Source: Aplidium turbinatum
Lineage: Eukaryota > Chordata > Ascidiacea > Aplousobranchia > Polyclinidae
Length of the DNA stretch: 64,000 nucleotides
Assembly: GCA_918807975.1 (NCBI GenBank)
Contig: OU964918.1
Coordinates: 36,564,477-36,628,476, forward strand
Direction: 5' to 3'
The notes beneath the pieces were generated by a model. That model ran no database searches. It worked only from the letters and a program-made list of their open reading frames with translations, and was not told the DNA's origin. Of this stretch, positions 44,548 to 56,752 are shown one piece after another (position 1 is the first letter of the stretch; each line of letters opens with the position of its first letter). The translations under genes were made by a program, and so were the position numbers.

Positions 44548-44669
44548 CCCTAGACCTTATTTAATTTTGCTGAAACTTCATATTTAAGCTTTGTACACCA
44601 AGCCTCACTTCCAAAAAAAGTTAGGGTTGCTATGATCAAGTTTTAAATTTTACAGGGCATCAGTCCATG

Positions 44670-45538
44670 TGTGTATTTGTGACTATTTTATTCAAGGACA
44701 TCTGAAAATCGTATTTGTTAACTCAAACAGTTATACTTTTTTCATTAGAAAGATATTTTCATACTTTTAAGCATGAAATAATTTGGTGGTATTGTTGTGT
44801 GTATTAAAATTACAATAGCGTGTGGTTGCTGTTCTAATTCCGAAATGCATCCACTGTTATTGGCATTCTAGCAAAATAATTCTGAGCATTCCGCCTTATA
44901 AAGCATCGTAAAGAAAGCGATGACAGCAACAACACACAGACCCTAATGTCAGCACTTTTCGTTAACTTATTTATTTTTATGCTACATGAAAGTCAAGATG
45001 CCATTTTTTTATGTATTTTTATAAAACATAGAATCTTTCTAAAAAAGTAATTTGACAACCAAAAAAAAGTCACACAGTTGGTATAATAAAATAAAACTTA
45101 CACAAGTTGTGATAACATTATTGATAAATAAACAGTTAATATTTTTTCTGTCAAATTGTTTTTTATTGCAAAATATTTACAAATTTGTAAAGTGGATGCA
45201 ATTACGTCGATAGTCACAAATACGCACATGAATTCTACGTTTTTTAGAATTAAATACCATGGATTTTTTTTTAAAACACTGCTTATCAAAACTATGACAA
45301 ATATTAGAAATGGACAGCATGGTAATTCTGTGTATTGGTAATTCAAGTAATTCGTGGGACGTAGTAAATCAGCTTCCTAGCTACATGTCTTTAATATACA
45401 CTACCTTCGAGCGCTATGTCTCATTATTTTTTGCGTGACCTACATTGCGCTACATTGCGTGACCTCATTACTTTTTTTTAATATTTTAGCTAGCTACTCC
45501 TACTAGGCTTGACTGTCATTAACTGCGGAATTACTTCA
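44670..45538. other. Unassigned AT-rich sequence
   Basis: No supported gene. The open frames at 45098-45346 are AT-rich and without motif. Confidence 0.4.
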
Positions 45539-45546
45539 CACTCACC

Positions 45547-45866
45547 CTGGTTTTTTTTTGGTCATTTATCGGTCATTGACCGATTTTTTAGCAAAATGTC
45601 CGAAAAAAATATAGTCAATTTGGTCAAAATGTCCGAAAAAATATATAGTTAATTGACAATGAAAACTATTTCTGATGATCCGTTTGAGGTGAAACAGGCT
45701 GTTAAGAATTCAGATAGTAATAACTGTATTTGATTTATTTGATTTGATGTAGTTAATTGACTATATATGACCAAAAATGACTAAAATTGACCGAAATAAA
45801 TAATATTGACCGAATTTTTCAAGTCATTTCGGACAAATGACCAAAAAGTCTCAGTGAAAAACCCAG
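45547..45866. mobile_element. TIR element, 320 bp, exact 8-bp target duplication
   Basis: CTGGTTTTTTTTTGGTCA and TGAAAAACCCAG are inverted ends. CACTCACC is at 45539-45546 and 45867-45874. The interior repeats GGTCATT/AATGACC and GTCCGAAA motifs. The CTGATGATCC...GGTGAAACAGGCTG segment at about 45671 is related to the palindrome in the 15837-16620 element. Confidence 0.8.
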
Positions 45867-45874
45867 CACTCACC

Positions 45875-47650
45875 ACACAAAATGTCTACATTAACTAATT
45901 ATAATTTAACTACCAATTTAACTATTACTTGGCTTACTTGTCTTCCGGTCAACTTAATCTAAATCTTCAACCACCTACTCAAGCCTGGGTAGAACAAAAT
46001 ATAAAAATAACCAACTAACAATCCAAAACAACTGACAAATGAGAAAGTTCAAACAATATGCAATTTGTGACAAAAATATAAAATTAGTAAGCACCTGTGA
46101 CACTAATGTTCAAATGATGAAATTTTGTACACAATACAAAATATATCCTAACTCATACCGGTACTACAATTCACACAAGATAGATAGGCCTAAGCTGTTT
46201 ACTTGCAGACTTTGATTCTAAAAAATGTGTTGTTACAACAATCATGGCCTCTGAGGTTTCATCAATAGTTATTAGTTATCAAAATAAAACTTTAAAAATC
46301 AGGGTTTGTGATCGACTCAACATTAGATTTTTATGCCTAAAAGGAGAATTCTACCATCACAAAAATTTGATAGGCCTAGTTTATGTTTTATCATTACTTT
46401 ATACATTTTTTATTAAGCATCATTTTTTCTCAAGTGTGCAAAAACCACCAACTTACCAGCAGAGGTGTACGAAGTCAGATTTTCTGGACTCCTACTCCAA
46501 TACTCCATTCTGACTACAAGTATTTTGGAATATTGACTTCAAACTCCATTCCGATTCTGAACGCAAACTATATGTAAACCAAAATCCATATCAGTGTAGA
46601 CTATTTGTATGCTAAAAGCATCAACTAGGAAAAAATTCAGACTCCTGCTTCAATCCGGCTCCTATTTTTGCCGCAAAATTTAGACTTCAGCTCCTGAACA
46701 CTTTTGCTTATTAGGCTACAAAGCATCTCCTCCAAGAAAGCTTGTGCTTGCTTGGCTGGCTGCGCTGGCCAGTGCTTGCACTTTTACAAAGCTAAATTAC
46801 CCCTTGTATTACAGACGAAATCGGTTAATAGTATACTGCTTAAACATATTAATCGTTTATTTGAATCAAAACCTGAAATCCCAAACCAAAATCAATCTAA
46901 TGTTAAGTAAAAACATCGGTTAAGTGTATACCGCTTAAAAGAATAAGTCGGATAAAAGCATCATGATTTGCTTCTAGTTTGCATACTTCATTCATTTAAT
47001 TGTATAATTGTACCTGGTAGCGAAAAGAGAATGTCTCTTTTTTGCTTCGCATAATTGTCTGCAATGTTCAAAGGCGAAATGAAGCAAAGGTGAGACAGAC
47101 GCATGCGATCAAAACAAAGACAAGTGTCTGTAATAATCTTATGTGCTAGACTTCGCACTACAAAGAACCAATTTTTGCACAGCTGGGCTTCATTAAAACA
47201 GAAGAGCACACAAAAGGAATAATCACACTTCCCAATAAAGAAGTTTAACTGCTTTTGATGTCATCCGTAGACGACTGGCCTTCCAAGGAATGGACAAATT
47301 ATTTCGGCTTGAGAGGGAAGTGTTGGAAAGCATGTCTAAAAGTTTAAACCAGAAAACTTTGGAGAATTTTTTTTTTAAATTGCTGAAAAAAAGTAGCCTA
47401 CTGTTGTGAAATGTAGTGCATAATTTCATTTGTGCAGTTTTGTTCAGTTGAAGAACATTGCAAATTAATTATTTTACCAGACAGTGCAAAAGACTTGAAA
47501 AAAAAACTTCTGCGATTTCAAAACAAACAATAAGTGTGAGCCATGTTTTTCTACCATACCACTATTTTCGTAAGCCACGTTCCATACTCAAAACTACACA
47601 GCTGGTACGAAGCTAAAAATAGCATGCTTAAATCAAAAACTTAAACGTCA
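45875..47650. other. Unassigned sequence with a degenerate repeat
   Basis: A SINE C tail fragment at about 45955-46000 and the 'actcc' repeat (46455-46700) are the only structures seen. Confidence 0.4.
46455..46700. repeat. Degenerate 'actcc' repeat
   Basis: GCAGAGGTGTACGAAGTCAG, then irregular repeats of GACTCCTACTCC / ACTCCATTCTGACT to about 46700. It looks like a decayed dispersed repeat. The ends are not defined. Confidence 0.4.
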
Positions 47651-47655
47651 AAGTT

Positions 47656-50234
47656 AGGGCAACACTAAAAGGCGGAAATGCGGAACGCGGAAATAAGCCG
47701 GGCGTGAAATGGCGTATTGTCCGCAGAAGGAGCGATTTAATGCCAATGTAGAAAACGCGGAAATACGATCTTGGCGTCCATATTGTTTAACATAGCGATA
47801 ACTTCATCATGAAAGAATGAAATGTTACAACATGAAAAAAGGCGGAAATGCGATTTTTAGCAACAACTCAATACCGAACATTTTCTTATGTTGAAATATC
47901 ATTGAAAGATATTATCATTCCATTATATTTCAGGTCATGAAAAAACCAATACTCTTGGAAATGTTTCATACTTTGGCAGTTAGTTCACAATCATTAACTG
48001 AGCACACCAAAAAAAATTTTTTGAAATTGACCAAGTGGTTTAGAAGTTGTGGGAGTTTGAAATTCACCACGCGACCGGGGCATCGTGCCCTCCCAAAATT
48101 CAAATTTTGCTAATATCTCGTAATTTATAGCTAAAAAAACAACCAAAATATGTAGAATACCATTTTTGGAGGCAAGGAATCTGAATTTCCCGTCAAAATT
48201 GGTGAAAAGATATCATTTATAGATGAAAACAACGTTTCAAAAATTTTGGGGGGGATAACTTTGGGGGGTGCTTTGGCCATGTAGCCATGACCAAACTCAA
48301 AATTTTTTTCCCTGAAATTATTTACCTGTTCATGTTATGTCTTTATGATGAGTTATTTTAGTTGTTCCATGTGTTTTTTGAGAGGAATTGCAGTTTAAAA
48401 CTGATACTCAGTTTGGCAAAATTCCAATTTATTTGACATGAAGTTTTGGCATTTTTGAAACAGCAAATTGCAATGTCTGTCATCTGACAGTGATTTGTTT
48501 CAATCCATATGATCAAAAAAGTTAAAAGTATTATTAAATCCCATAGGTACAGTTTAGAAATTATTGAGTGAGCATCAAGTTATAAAAAATACACCAAATT
48601 GCACATCAGTCTAGTTAAAAAGTTTTTCAAGTTTGTTCAGTTCTGAGCTAAAAGTGTAACTTCTACCATTGGATGTAGAAGGTGGAGTTAGTTTCAAAAG
48701 TGCAGAAGTGGGTGGCATCCAGCATATATCGTCTTTTCCAAACCAAACTGTTTAACAACTCCTTTCCTGCTGAATAATAAAAACATCATAGCCAGGCAGT
48801 TTTCTACTTCAATGAAAAGTTAGTTCAGAAATGATAAGGGTGCATGTGCTGGTTTGATAAGAAACGGTAGCAAAATCTTGATCAGACTAGCTGTGTGATA
48901 TCAGCTGAATAATAAAACATTGGTAGTTTGACACATAAAACAATTCTTAAAGAAATGGACCATAATATGGCTGAACCCTGCAAATATTGTGACAAAGCAT
49001 CAGTTATTTTTCAATTATTTTCATTTTTTCGATATATATGGGTTGATATTTCTAAGTTGAATATTTTGGTTTATGCAAAACTTACATCAATCAAATTTCG
49101 TGAAAATATTATACTTAATTGCTTTGTTAGAAAAAGAAATTTTTTTTGCGATCTTTTTCTCAACGCTCTGAAATATTCCCCCAAACTTAGCGTATCAAAA
49201 ATAAATTAAGAAAAACTTTAAACCTAAATAACTAAATTATCATTTGATATGTTCATCTTGGCATATTTTTAATTGCAATTTAAATGAATTCCTTGGATCT
49301 TAAATTGGTAAAATGCATGTTTTCAGTGCGAAAGTCGTTCAAGGTAAAGTTATTGTCAAAAAATGAAGGCGCAAAATCAAAAAAATGGCTGTGCTCAGCT
49401 TCAAAAATCCTACTAGTGGCCAAAAATTCAAAGTGCTCTATCTCGGCCCCCAATTAAGATACTTCAAAAATTTTTTTTGCTACTGTCATCATTTTTTAGT
49501 ATGTATGTACAAAATATGTCAAAATAAGCAAAATTTGTGACTAGTGGTTACAAAATTTGAAAAAATCTGATAATTATAAATGGAATGCCCCACTGTACAA
49601 TGTTGAAAAGGCATTTAAAATTTGCAAAATTTTATAAAGAATTTTGACCACCAGTCCAGGCAAGGAACAATATGGAACAACAAAATTGGAGTGTGTTTAT
49701 CAAAATATAAGTCCAACTTAACATCCCCTCCAAAAAAAATGTTTTTTTTTTCTTCGGCTACATGGGCAAATTTCTCCCCAAAATATATACCTCAAAAAAT
49801 ATTTATAATCAAATTACTCCAAAACTACATGTTTTTCTTATATTCTGTTTGCAAATTTGGATTCCTCATCCCCGAAAATGGTATTCTACATATTTTCATC
49901 AACTTCTTAGCTTCGGTATAACAGATATTGGGGCATTTTTACTCTTTGGAGCTGAAATACTGCCACCATGCGGTTAAAATTGAAAATAGTGTAACTTTAA
50001 AACCCCTTGACCAATTTTGAAAATTTTTTGTTTGTTGAGCTCAGTGGGTTGCCATCTCTCACATATGTCAAAATCAACCAAATCGGAGAGGGTGGGTGGC
50101 ATTTCCTCTAATTTTGACCTGAAATATAATGGAATGACCCTAGAAGCAATTGTGAGGTCATTAAATACTATGACTGTTTTAATTCTAAAGTTATTTCTGC
50201 TTATTTCCGCGTTTCCGCATTTTAGTGTTGCCCT
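47656..50234. mobile_element. 2.58-kb element with long inverted repeats and 7-8-bp target duplication
   Basis: The ends AGGGCAACACTAAAA and TTTTAGTGTTGCCCT are followed by GCGGAAATGCGG / CCGCGTTTCCGC. Patchy inverted similarity continues to about 48290 on the left and 49740 on the right (shared ATATGTAGAATACC and GGCCATGTAGCC blocks). CAAAGTT flanks both sides (47649-47655, 50235-50241). There is no convincing open frame, so it is probably a non-autonomous long-TIR element. Confidence 0.75.
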
Positions 50235-50241
50235 CAAAGTT

Positions 50242-51335
50242 AGCGTTGTGACCTCACAAAGATTGGTGAGATTAAAAGAAGTCCGATTGCCACAGTTTGC
50301 AGAAAAATGCTTTGATTGTAAATCCTCTCCCAGTCAGCAAAGCTGGTCTTCTTTACACTGTTTCAACGTCTGCAGACGATAAATCAATATAAAAAGGGCA
50401 TACAGCATAGTGAAATTTAACACAAAACTAGTAAACTCTTTAAAGTTTAACCAGAATTGTAAACAGTTGTAGGAAGTATCAGTTGTAATGTGCGTTGCAG
50501 CCTAGTCAGCACAGACATCTTCTCAACAATTATGCCCATTCACAATAAACCTTTTTTAGTAAATTGGTTAAACGAATCAATCGTATATGGTAATCCTATC
50601 AAAACGTCTGGCAAATAGGTGATTTGATTAATCGACTTCGTCTGTACCACATTTGTCCTCAGATTACCACATTTTTTACTGTGATTTTCTTCCCGATTTT
50701 AACCGTATTTTGACTTACTTTTACATTAACAAAGTGGCTACTTTTACCCACTTGTTGCCATGATTACAATCAGGTGTTGCCAGAGTTAGGATTAAAGTTC
50801 GGAAGGGTTAAGGTAAGGGTTAGACTTAGGAATAAGGTTAGGGTTTTGATCTCTACCCAGAACTAAAAAAAAAATTCCAAAATGCAAGATTTTGTTTTCA
50901 ACAGCTTTAAACTTTTCTCAAATTAGGACAGAATTCCTTATGGCAATGCTATTATTTGGTTATATTTACACTATATAGTGTAAAATAATGTACCGGTTAT
51001 TACCGTAACAGTTATTAAAACGTCCAAAATAAGTAAGCAAAGTACTTGACACCACAGCTAGAATCTGAAAGACATTTTGACTATGAATATGATCACATGG
51101 TCACCCTACGTTCAAGTCAAAAGTCAGGACGCATTCCAAAATCAAACCAAAAACAGCGGAACATGCAGTTCAAATGCTCTTATTTATTGATAGTATTTTA
51201 TGTCAAATTTTCAAAATTTATAATTTCCACATCTTGGCAACATTTCCACACAAAATTTCCATATTACCACTAAACCACCAAAAATTTTTCATTACCACAT
51301 TTTTACCACAAGCATTACTCACCATCTTCAAGTTG
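50242..51335. other. Unassigned sequence
   Basis: It contains a CCCAGTCAGC-type MITE remnant (50327-50395) and repeated TTACCACATTTT / TTTCCACA words (50650-50760, 51225-51310). No gene. Confidence 0.4.
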
Positions 51336-51339
51336 GGCG

Positions 51340-51672
51340 GACCATAAATGGAATTCTGAATGGAGGCCAAACACCACCAGACTCCATTCATTCATCCCCG
51401 ACGCCGACACACGCCCAATCGGCCTGACACTACAGAGACGGGCGTGGGTGCGCCTCAACCGTCTCCGTACGGGTGTCGGCCTTTTCCGCTCAACCATGCA
51501 CCAATGGGGAATGGCTTCTTCCTCCTCCTGTGAATGTGGTGCCGAGGAACAGACCGCAGACCACATCATCAATGACTGTACCATCTTCAAGCCACCTAAC
51601 GGAGTGGAAGGTCTGCGCGTCATGGATGATGAAACTAAAGACTGGCTGCTCTCTAGCAGCCTTCCAGTGTAG
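51340..51672 (+). pseudogene. LINE 3' end: C-terminal zinc-knuckle part of a non-LTR reverse transcriptase
   Basis: The open frame DHKWNSEWRPNTTRLHSFIP, RRAWVRLNRLRTGVGLF, HQWGMASSSSCECGAEEQT, ADHIINDC, DDETKDWLLSS ends at a TAG after 51672. The RRAWVRLNRLRTGVG and C-x-C-G-x2-EQT-x2-H-x4-C pattern is the standard C-terminus of many animal LINE polyproteins. About 70 bp of 3' UTR (CTCGGCCCCAGAAGCTCAGA, ACGACGACC) follows. It is 5'-truncated, as LINE copies usually are. A hAT element begins at 51810. Confidence 0.85.
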
Positions 51673-51809
51673 TCCGGGAACATCGTGAATCTGGGGTGGT
51701 AAAAGGATAGACCCTCGGCCCCAGAAGCTCAGACGACGACGACCACAAGCATGATAAAAATTCCACAGTTGCAGTAACTACCACCAAGACACTACAGTGG
51801 AACTGGAAG

Positions 51810-53125
51810 CAGTGTTGCCAGATTTTTTTTTAAAAAAGAGCCCAAAAATGCGCCAAAGCAACTTAAAAGTAGCCCAATTTGCCGTCGCGACGTCGACGGT
51901 TGAGCAACGAAGGCGCAGGCTTTCTAGGGGGGTTTTTGGGCATGCCCCCAAGAGTCATGGACAAAGCAACATCTTTGTCCATCATGCTGATTGTGTAGAT
52001 ACAAAATACATACATTAATACAACATACAATAAGTACAATGTTCAATATTGAATCAAGCATTGTTCAATAGAAAAAAACTTAGACGAGCCAATGCTATAC
52101 AAACTTCATACAAATTCCTATTTTCAAATTCAAGATACAAATGGTTCCATAGTAGATGCTAATGCATAGCATAAGCCCGTCAACTCAGATGAACTACCAA
52201 AAACCAACACCCAACAAAATTCTATCATCAACTGCTGAAGCTTCATTTTCATATATAGAGCTGTCATGCTTCCGCATTGATGACCGGGGATCAAACAGCA
52301 TTTTTCCAATTGTTGCAGCAAAGTTCTGATCCTCACAATCGCTGACAAAAATTGAAGTCCGATACCATTTCGCAGTTTGGTTTTGATTGCAGAAACTCTC
52401 GAAAAGGCTCGCTCAACTACCGTAATGCATTGCTGATTGGTATAGGCTACATTGTTAGTGCCAATTGAGCAACTTCTCTAAATTTATACTCCCCTGCAGC
52501 ATTTCTAAACTCGTACACCTTGGTACAAAAAATACAAGAATCTATCATTGTTTTTCAATCATATATATAAGGAAGACTAGTTTACATTCAGTAAGTTTCT
52601 CCACTGACATTCAATTTTTCCCACTTTAATTTATAGCTTAGACACCAATAAAAGCTTCAAAAATTATGGTACGGTACCGTACTAAACCAAGATCATAACT
52701 ACCCTATAATTTCCGATATTCGATACAAGTGCAATTTCGCTTTCACCACTCGCCAGTCAGTCCTTCCATTCTCCCGGATGAAAATGAATACAGCATTGCT
52801 GTAACAACAGTCAAAGCTGCTAATGGTCAGCAGTAAAATCAATCCTCATGCCGAATCAAAAAAATAACGTCATTTTTTCCGTAATAAACCGAAACTTTAC
52901 CCACATTTTCAAAGGCTGGTCGGATTCTACCAATTATTCAGTACTGCCAACTCAAAATTCACTGTCAAACAACTTAAAATTCTGCCAAATTTAGGCGCCG
53001 TCTCGCGCCAAATCAGAGACTAAAAGTAGCCCAAAAAAGCGCAAGTCGCAAACCAACATTTTTTGGCGCCAAGCCCAACTAAAAGTAGCCCAATTGCAGA
53101 TAAATCGCCCAATCTGACAACACTG
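51810..53125 (-). mobile_element. hAT element, 1.32 kb, with transposase remnant, exact 8-bp target duplication
   Basis: CAGTGTTGCCAGATTTTT and CCCAATCTGACAACACTG bound it. ACTGGAAG is duplicated at 51802-51809 and 53126-53133. The minus strand near 52310-52440 reads VVERAFSRVSAIKTKLRNGI then GLQFLSAIVRIRTLL, a hAT C-terminal segment. Confidence 0.9.
52310..52440 (-). pseudogene. hAT transposase C-terminal remnant
   Basis: The ERAFSRVSAIKTKLRN block corresponds to the ERxFSxxxxIKTxxRN signature of hAT dimerisation domains, followed by a helix (LSAIVRIRTLLQQL). The rest of the transposase cannot be followed. Confidence 0.65.
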
Positions 53126-53472
53126 ACTGGAAGCGCTGCCGCTGGCAGACAACAACATTTCCAAAGTTTGAAAAAGTTATGACTTTGGTTTGGCACTTTA
53201 TTACAAAAAAGGATTCAGTCAACTGATTAGTTTATTACATCTCGCTCTTAAGTGTACGCTACCACGTTTAGTTCAGTAATGTTTACAATAAAACCTTTTT
53301 ATCGCCCTGAAATATTACAAAAAGAAAAAAAACGCACCTGGCGGACTACATCATGCTTGTGGTGTGTCCTGGACAAATGCGCGACGTGTGTCCATCAAAA
53401 ACAGCGTTGAAAACACAAACCACCTTCTCACGAGGTTGTTTGACTCATTGATTACTAAACTATTGCCTAATG

Positions 53473-54003
53473 CAGGTAAAAAAATTAGTTATTGTCGGTT
53501 GTAGCTTGCAGCATATAGGTGCTTTTGAATGTCTTTCTACATTGTGGCTTGTGACTGGAAACTTTTTCGATTGCCCGAACAGTGCCTAAAGTGAAGGGAA
53601 AAAGCTAGAACATCACACGGTCAGGGCGAAAGAGAAAATTGAATTGAGTCCTGTCTTTGTCATGAGTTACCAAGCAGGTAAAAAAAAATAGTTATTGTCG
53701 GTTGTAGCTTGCAGCATATAGGTGCTTTTGAATGTCTTTCTACATTGTGGCTTGTGACTGGAAACTTTTTCGATTGCCCGAACAGTGCCTAAAGCGAAAG
53801 GAAAAAGCTAGAACATCACACGGTCAGGGCGAAAGAGAAAATTGAATTGAGTCCTGTCTGTGTCATGAGTTACCAAGGGGGTGGGGGGACTTATATACCA
53901 GTCCCTGGTATAACCTGTCCCCCTCACCCCCCATGGTAACTCATGACAAAGACAGGACTCAATTCAATTTTCTTATTCGCCCTGGCCGTGTGATGTTCTA
54001 GGC
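53473..54003. repeat. 202-bp tandem repeat ending in a foldback
   Basis: 53473-53674 is repeated as 53675-53877 with few changes (shared GTAGCTTGCAGCATATAGGT, CGATTGCCCGAACAGTGCC). The last about 75 bp return inverted at 53934-54003. The arms are joined by a second inner palindrome (CCAAGGGGGTGGGGGGAC, CTGGTATAACC, TCACCCCCCATGG). Confidence 0.8.
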
Positions 54004-54142
54004 GTTACCAAAGTGAAGCACGTTTTACGTTTATGAGATTCAGAGATTGTGTGTCGTAATCTCGTTCATTTTCTTCTAGATCAGTGACAGCGTTCGTTGA
54101 TTGAATATGACCAGCTCCTGAATATGACCAGAACAGGCGAGT

Positions 54143-54201
54143 GGTTTTTTCTTCGGCTCTTGAGCTGGTAGACTTGAGATCGATTCCAAGTCGGGTCAAA
54201 C
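54143..54201 (+). repeat. SINE D head fragment
   Basis: GCGAGTGGTTTTTTCTTCGG, GAGCTGGTAGACTTGAG and GATCGATTCCAAGTCGGG align with the 18160-18250 head with some changes. Confidence 0.5.
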
Positions 54202-54748
54202 TGAAGACTTTGAAAACGGTAGGCCTACCGTTTATATTCTTTCTTGCATACCGTAACGCAGTGAGAATAAGTCGGGTAGGCTAATAATGTGATGAAAAAA
54301 TCCAAGAAAACCTTGTCCTTAAAGGACCTCAGCAGTTGCAGAGCGACAATAAATATACCATAACGTTATTAGCCTATTATTTTTAGCTGGTTGAATGCAC
54401 TTCAAAGAAAGCTAAAGAATGAGAAATTGCGCCCAAGCAAAGCGCTTAAAGGCCTACTAAATGAAAATTTCGAACGGAAATTAAGCATGAAAATGCGTAA
54501 ACTGAACATTCAAGAATACATTTCAAGAAAACTTAGCGAAAAACAAATGTTTTCAATGGCGCTGGCAAGGCCCAAAGTCCAATGTTTCATTTATTTTCAA
54601 TTTTTTTTCAAAATAACCAAAAGTGCAAACACTGCTCGAGAATACGTCACAAAAGACAGCCATGTTACCACATCTGATGTTTTGAGCAAACTGTCTGATG
54701 TTTTGATTTTGAAATCTGATGTTTTGATGTACAATTGTACATACATAC
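54202..54748 (+). other. Unassigned 127-codon frame
   Basis: 54391-54774 begins with a basic, helix-prone stretch (KLKNEKLRPSKALKGLLNEN, RKLSMKMRKLNIQEYISRKL), then runs into a minisatellite and a MITE end. It could be a decayed transposon frame. I do not recognise it. Confidence 0.3.
54676..54735 (+). repeat. TCTGATGTTTTGA minisatellite
   Basis: Three copies of TCTGATGTTTTGA, spaced by 9-11 bp. Confidence 0.7.
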
Positions 54749-55152
54749 CATGGCCACCTGGAGATGTGGCCTGATTTGTCACATTTTGCAGGTTTTGATT
54801 ACAGCTACTGCTGGTGCTTGACTGACACTTTTTGAGATGTTTTTACTTTTTGCGGTTTCCTAATGACATAAAACTTTTTTGTTGCCTTGGGGAAGTAGTA
54901 GCAAATGAGAAAAAGTAAGTTGAAAAACGCAAAAAGAAAATTAACAGTCTGACTAAAATCTACGAAATCAAATTTTCTTTGTTTTTGAACATGTGAGAAT
55001 GTTAAAACCTATTGTGTCATCTGGGGAAAAGAATAAAGAAAGCGTAAAAATCTAATTTTTAGAAAAATTTATTTAAACGTTTGCCCAAAACTAGAAAAAC
55101 TTGGAAATTTCTGCAAATTGTGACAAATCAGGCCGTATCTTTAGGTGGCCAT
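54749..55152. mobile_element. TIR MITE, about 404 bp
   Basis: CATGGCCACCTGGAGATGTG and the inverse of CATGGCCACCTAAAGATACG are the ends. The following GGCCTGATTTGTCACA is shared by both, giving about 45 bp of inverted repeat. The target duplication is unclear. Confidence 0.65.
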
Positions 55153-55444
55153 GTAGCCTACATACATAGCCTACAGTCAAATCACCCGCAGTAACAATTA
55201 TTGCGAGATCAGCTGATTGCTAGTCTCTAGTGACGCAAACTGTACAGTCGCACGCTTCGCTGCTCAAGTCCAATCTCGTTTTGAAAGCTCTGACAAAAGC
55301 ACGCGCGCAATGGTGGTCAGATCGCAATGGGGCAAAATTTTATTGAAAATCGTTTTATGGTAGCATGTTTTAAACAGAAAGAACGTGGAAAATAACCAAG
55401 TCAGGTTTTTCCTTTAGTATCCTTTTAACCAGGGCCAGGCCTAT

Positions 55445-55670
55445 TGATTTGGTTTTTGGTTTAGTTTTTGAATTTTTATTCTCGAACTGACAAAGCCTTT
55501 GATTGGATTCCTGGTAGTTTTGCACACTTGTAAAGGCTTTTGACACAGAGCCGGTCACCGAGATTGACAGAGTGAAGTTTTTGATTGTTGAAATCTTGTT
55601 GTCGGGGAATTATTTCTTCCACTCAGTGCCATTGAGCGAGCGCGCAACCACTGATCTTACTGAGCTAATT
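55445..55670 (-). repeat. SINE B copy
   Basis: On the minus strand TTAGCTCAGTAAGATCAG starts the head. The body ends with GTTCGAGAATAAAAATTC and an AAACC tail at about 55445. The box B region is diverged. Confidence 0.7.
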
Positions 55671-56429
55671 CTGTGTATTCCGTCATCCAAGCCAAACAAA
55701 GGTCGTGTGAAAAAGGATATCTTATCTTTGTTATTTTCAATAAAAGTTTAGTGAGAGAAAGGGTGGTCATCATCAGGGTAAGAGGTAGCATATTTCTCTT
55801 ATTTTGTAATGTAGCCTATTTCGTCTTCGTGCAACAATTATTTAGAAAAATTGCTGAGTGTGCTATAGCATTGGAGATGCAGTCAGGGAATGCAACTTCC
55901 CGGTTGATGGCGTAATTACAAAAGCCTATCTTTTGTCACGGAAATATATTCGAAAATAAAAAGACACATGAGCTACTGAATTCAGATTCTTTCAAGCCAA
56001 CAAGCAACTCGACTGCTTCAAATGACATAAACGTCCCACTTGTTTGAGAAAGAGATATAGGCCCAGTGGCGCCGCCAGACCTTCAACAATGGGGGGCAAA
56101 ATATTGACAGTGCAAGACAGTAACATAGTCAAAAATTTTGAAAGGGGAGATGTTGACAGCCGGCGGGCGAAGCCCGATGGCGTGTTCGCCGAAGGCCACA
56201 CTTAGCGGCGGGGGGTCTGAGGGCCACCCCCAGAAAATTTTGAAAAATTACTTTTAGTTTGGTGCACTATGAGAGCATTTTCAACAAAATTGTGGGTATG
56301 AATATTTCTGTAAAATGGTGATGTCCGTTGGCATAGCAGAAGGATAAGATCATGTTTTCTTCCGCATTTTTCAGAAATAAAGCTAAGTCTCTATGTTTTC
56401 TTGTTGCTAATTCCAGACTGAGATATTTG

Positions 56430-56752
56430 AATGTTTGGTTTGTTTTGTTTTTGTTTGTTTTGTTATCTTTATCCTGCATTGCGGGAAAGCGGACTTGAGC
56501 GCTGTGCATCGGTGTACGCCTTCCGACGTACACCTGACCCACGCTGCAGCCGACTGCAATATGTCTGTTTCCGGTTATCTACTTATGACTTAAATTTGGT
56601 ACTACCCATTACTCGAAATCGATCACTGGGTAGAGGCAATTATCGTAAAGTTTCTTGCTCAAAGAAACAACAGCAAGTGCGGGTGGCTGGAGTCGAACAT
56701 GCAAGCTCTCGACTGCGAGCCCAACGAGCCAACCACTCGGCCACTGCTGCCG
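56430..56752 (-). repeat. SINE A, second near-full copy
   Basis: It has the same tRNA-like head, body and AAAC-rich tail as 39843-40165, with few differences. It is inserted in the 56064-62712 hAT-like unit. A loose repeat of GATAT-TTG lies on both sides and could be its target duplication. Confidence 0.85.

Larger units (their letters stand above)
41012..44667 (+). mobile_element. Large TIR transposon carrying a decayed transposase and interrupted by a hAT copy
   Basis: The sequence from about 41012 (CTGATGCCCC, then CCCTAACTTTTTT, CTTGGT, TATGAAGTTT, GGTCCAGA) reappears inverted at the right, in the same order, from about 44667 down to 44548 and then beyond a hAT insertion (43689-44547) at about 43680-43670. 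The inverted repeat is at least 120 bp, but I could not fix the exact termini or a target duplication. The transposase pseudogene at 41885-43135 lies between them in plus orientation. Confidence 0.6.

Noticed and set aside
49974-50382. Overlapping frames of 87 and 121 codons
   Set aside because: They cross the right end of the 47656-50234 element and a MITE remnant, and carry no motif.
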